From positions 1 through 5,355 of the forward strand of contig CAMDZX010000121.1 in the NCBI GenBank assembly GCA_945910925.1: 5,355 nucleotides of DNA, given 5' to 3'. The notes below the pieces were generated by a model. The model saw only the letters and a program-made list of their open reading frames with translations, did not search any database and was not told the DNA's origin. The position numbers and the translations under genes were made by a program. The DNA comes from an uncultured bacterium (GTDB taxonomy: Bacteria > Cyanobacteriota > Vampirovibrionia > Gastranaerophilales > Gastranaerophilaceae). Positions within the stretch are counted from its first letter, which is position 1. Each line of letters starts with the position of its first letter. Shown here one piece after another: positions 5,124 through 5,355 of this stretch.

Positions 5124-5355
5124 TTACAAATAACATTTTGGGTTTTGACCTGCAACACCCGCGTATAGTTCTACAAATTGTTTGGCAGGGCTAGCATCTA
5201 TTTTAGTTAAAAGAACTTCTTCAATTTGGAAGAACCCTACATCCCCCGACATTTCTATATCAATTCTTATCGGTTTTCGCTCTCCATGATGAATGCCGAT
5301 TCTATTAATTGCATTTGCCGAATATTTATGGATATCTCCTACTCTTGGTGTTTTG
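5124..5355 (-). CDS. C-terminal fragment of an unrecognised protein (5' end outside window)
   Basis: On the minus strand a frame is open from the window edge (first full codon at 5352-5354) to a TAA at 5124-5126, giving 76 residues. It begins K-T-P-R-V-G-D-I-H-K and ends G-Q-N-P-K-C-Y-L. It looks like a mixed alpha/beta C-terminal domain: a His/Arg-rich stretch RIGIHHGERKPIRIDIEM, then GDVGFFQIEEVLLTKIDASP, then a helix-like end. The amino acid make-up is protein-like and no stop interrupts it, but a chance open frame of this size cannot be fully excluded. Same strand as the 153-residue gene, 163 bp upstream of it; they may belong to one locus. Function unknown. Confidence 0.6.
   Translation of the reverse strand, partial: KTPRVGDIHKYSANAINRIGIHHGERKPIRIDIEMSGDVGFFQIEEVLLTKIDASPAKQFVELYAGVAGQNPKCYL

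Overview
This is an A+T-rich, gene-dense bacterial window of mostly housekeeping genes. It has very short intergenic gaps, two convergent gene pairs whose 3' ends overlap, and one divergent promoter region. No tRNA, rRNA, CRISPR array, insertion sequence or clear hairpin terminator was found. The lineage cannot be fixed from the sequence. The overall look (A+T-rich, lipoprotein plus Lgt, hisS without a T-box leader, compact operons) would suit an uncultured gut bacterium such as Candidatus Gastranaerophilales (Melainabacteria/Vampirovibrionia), but that is a low-confidence impression.

Left block (1-1626, + strand): the 3' end of an unrecognised gene, a TPR lipoprotein and lgt, separated by only 25 and 5 bp, so very likely one operon. 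Lgt is the enzyme that would lipidate the lipoprotein encoded just before it. lgt then runs 21 bp into the 3' end of hisS, which comes from the opposite strand.

Middle block (1606-4546): hisS (- strand) and a CooC-like P-loop ATPase followed by folD (+ strand) diverge from a compact 99-bp region. Two sigma70-type promoters sit back to back there, with their -35 boxes 4 bp apart. The hisS promoter is a perfect consensus (TTGACA, 17 bp, TATAAT) placed so that transcription would begin at the A of the start codon, predicting a leaderless hisS mRNA. The ATPase has the deviant Walker A lysine and a C-x-C motif like that of CooC nickel-insertion ATPases. Its stop overlaps the natural start of folD (ATGA). 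folD is broken after 11 codons by a net one-base loss. The rest of the enzyme (270 codons from a GTG) is intact but also has Gly changed to Cys in the KDVDG motif.

Right block (4499-5355, - strand): a 153-residue, mostly helical protein of unknown function that overlaps the folD 3' end by 48 bp. Upstream of it lies the C-terminal end of another unrecognised gene that runs off the window. These two are the least explained part of the window.
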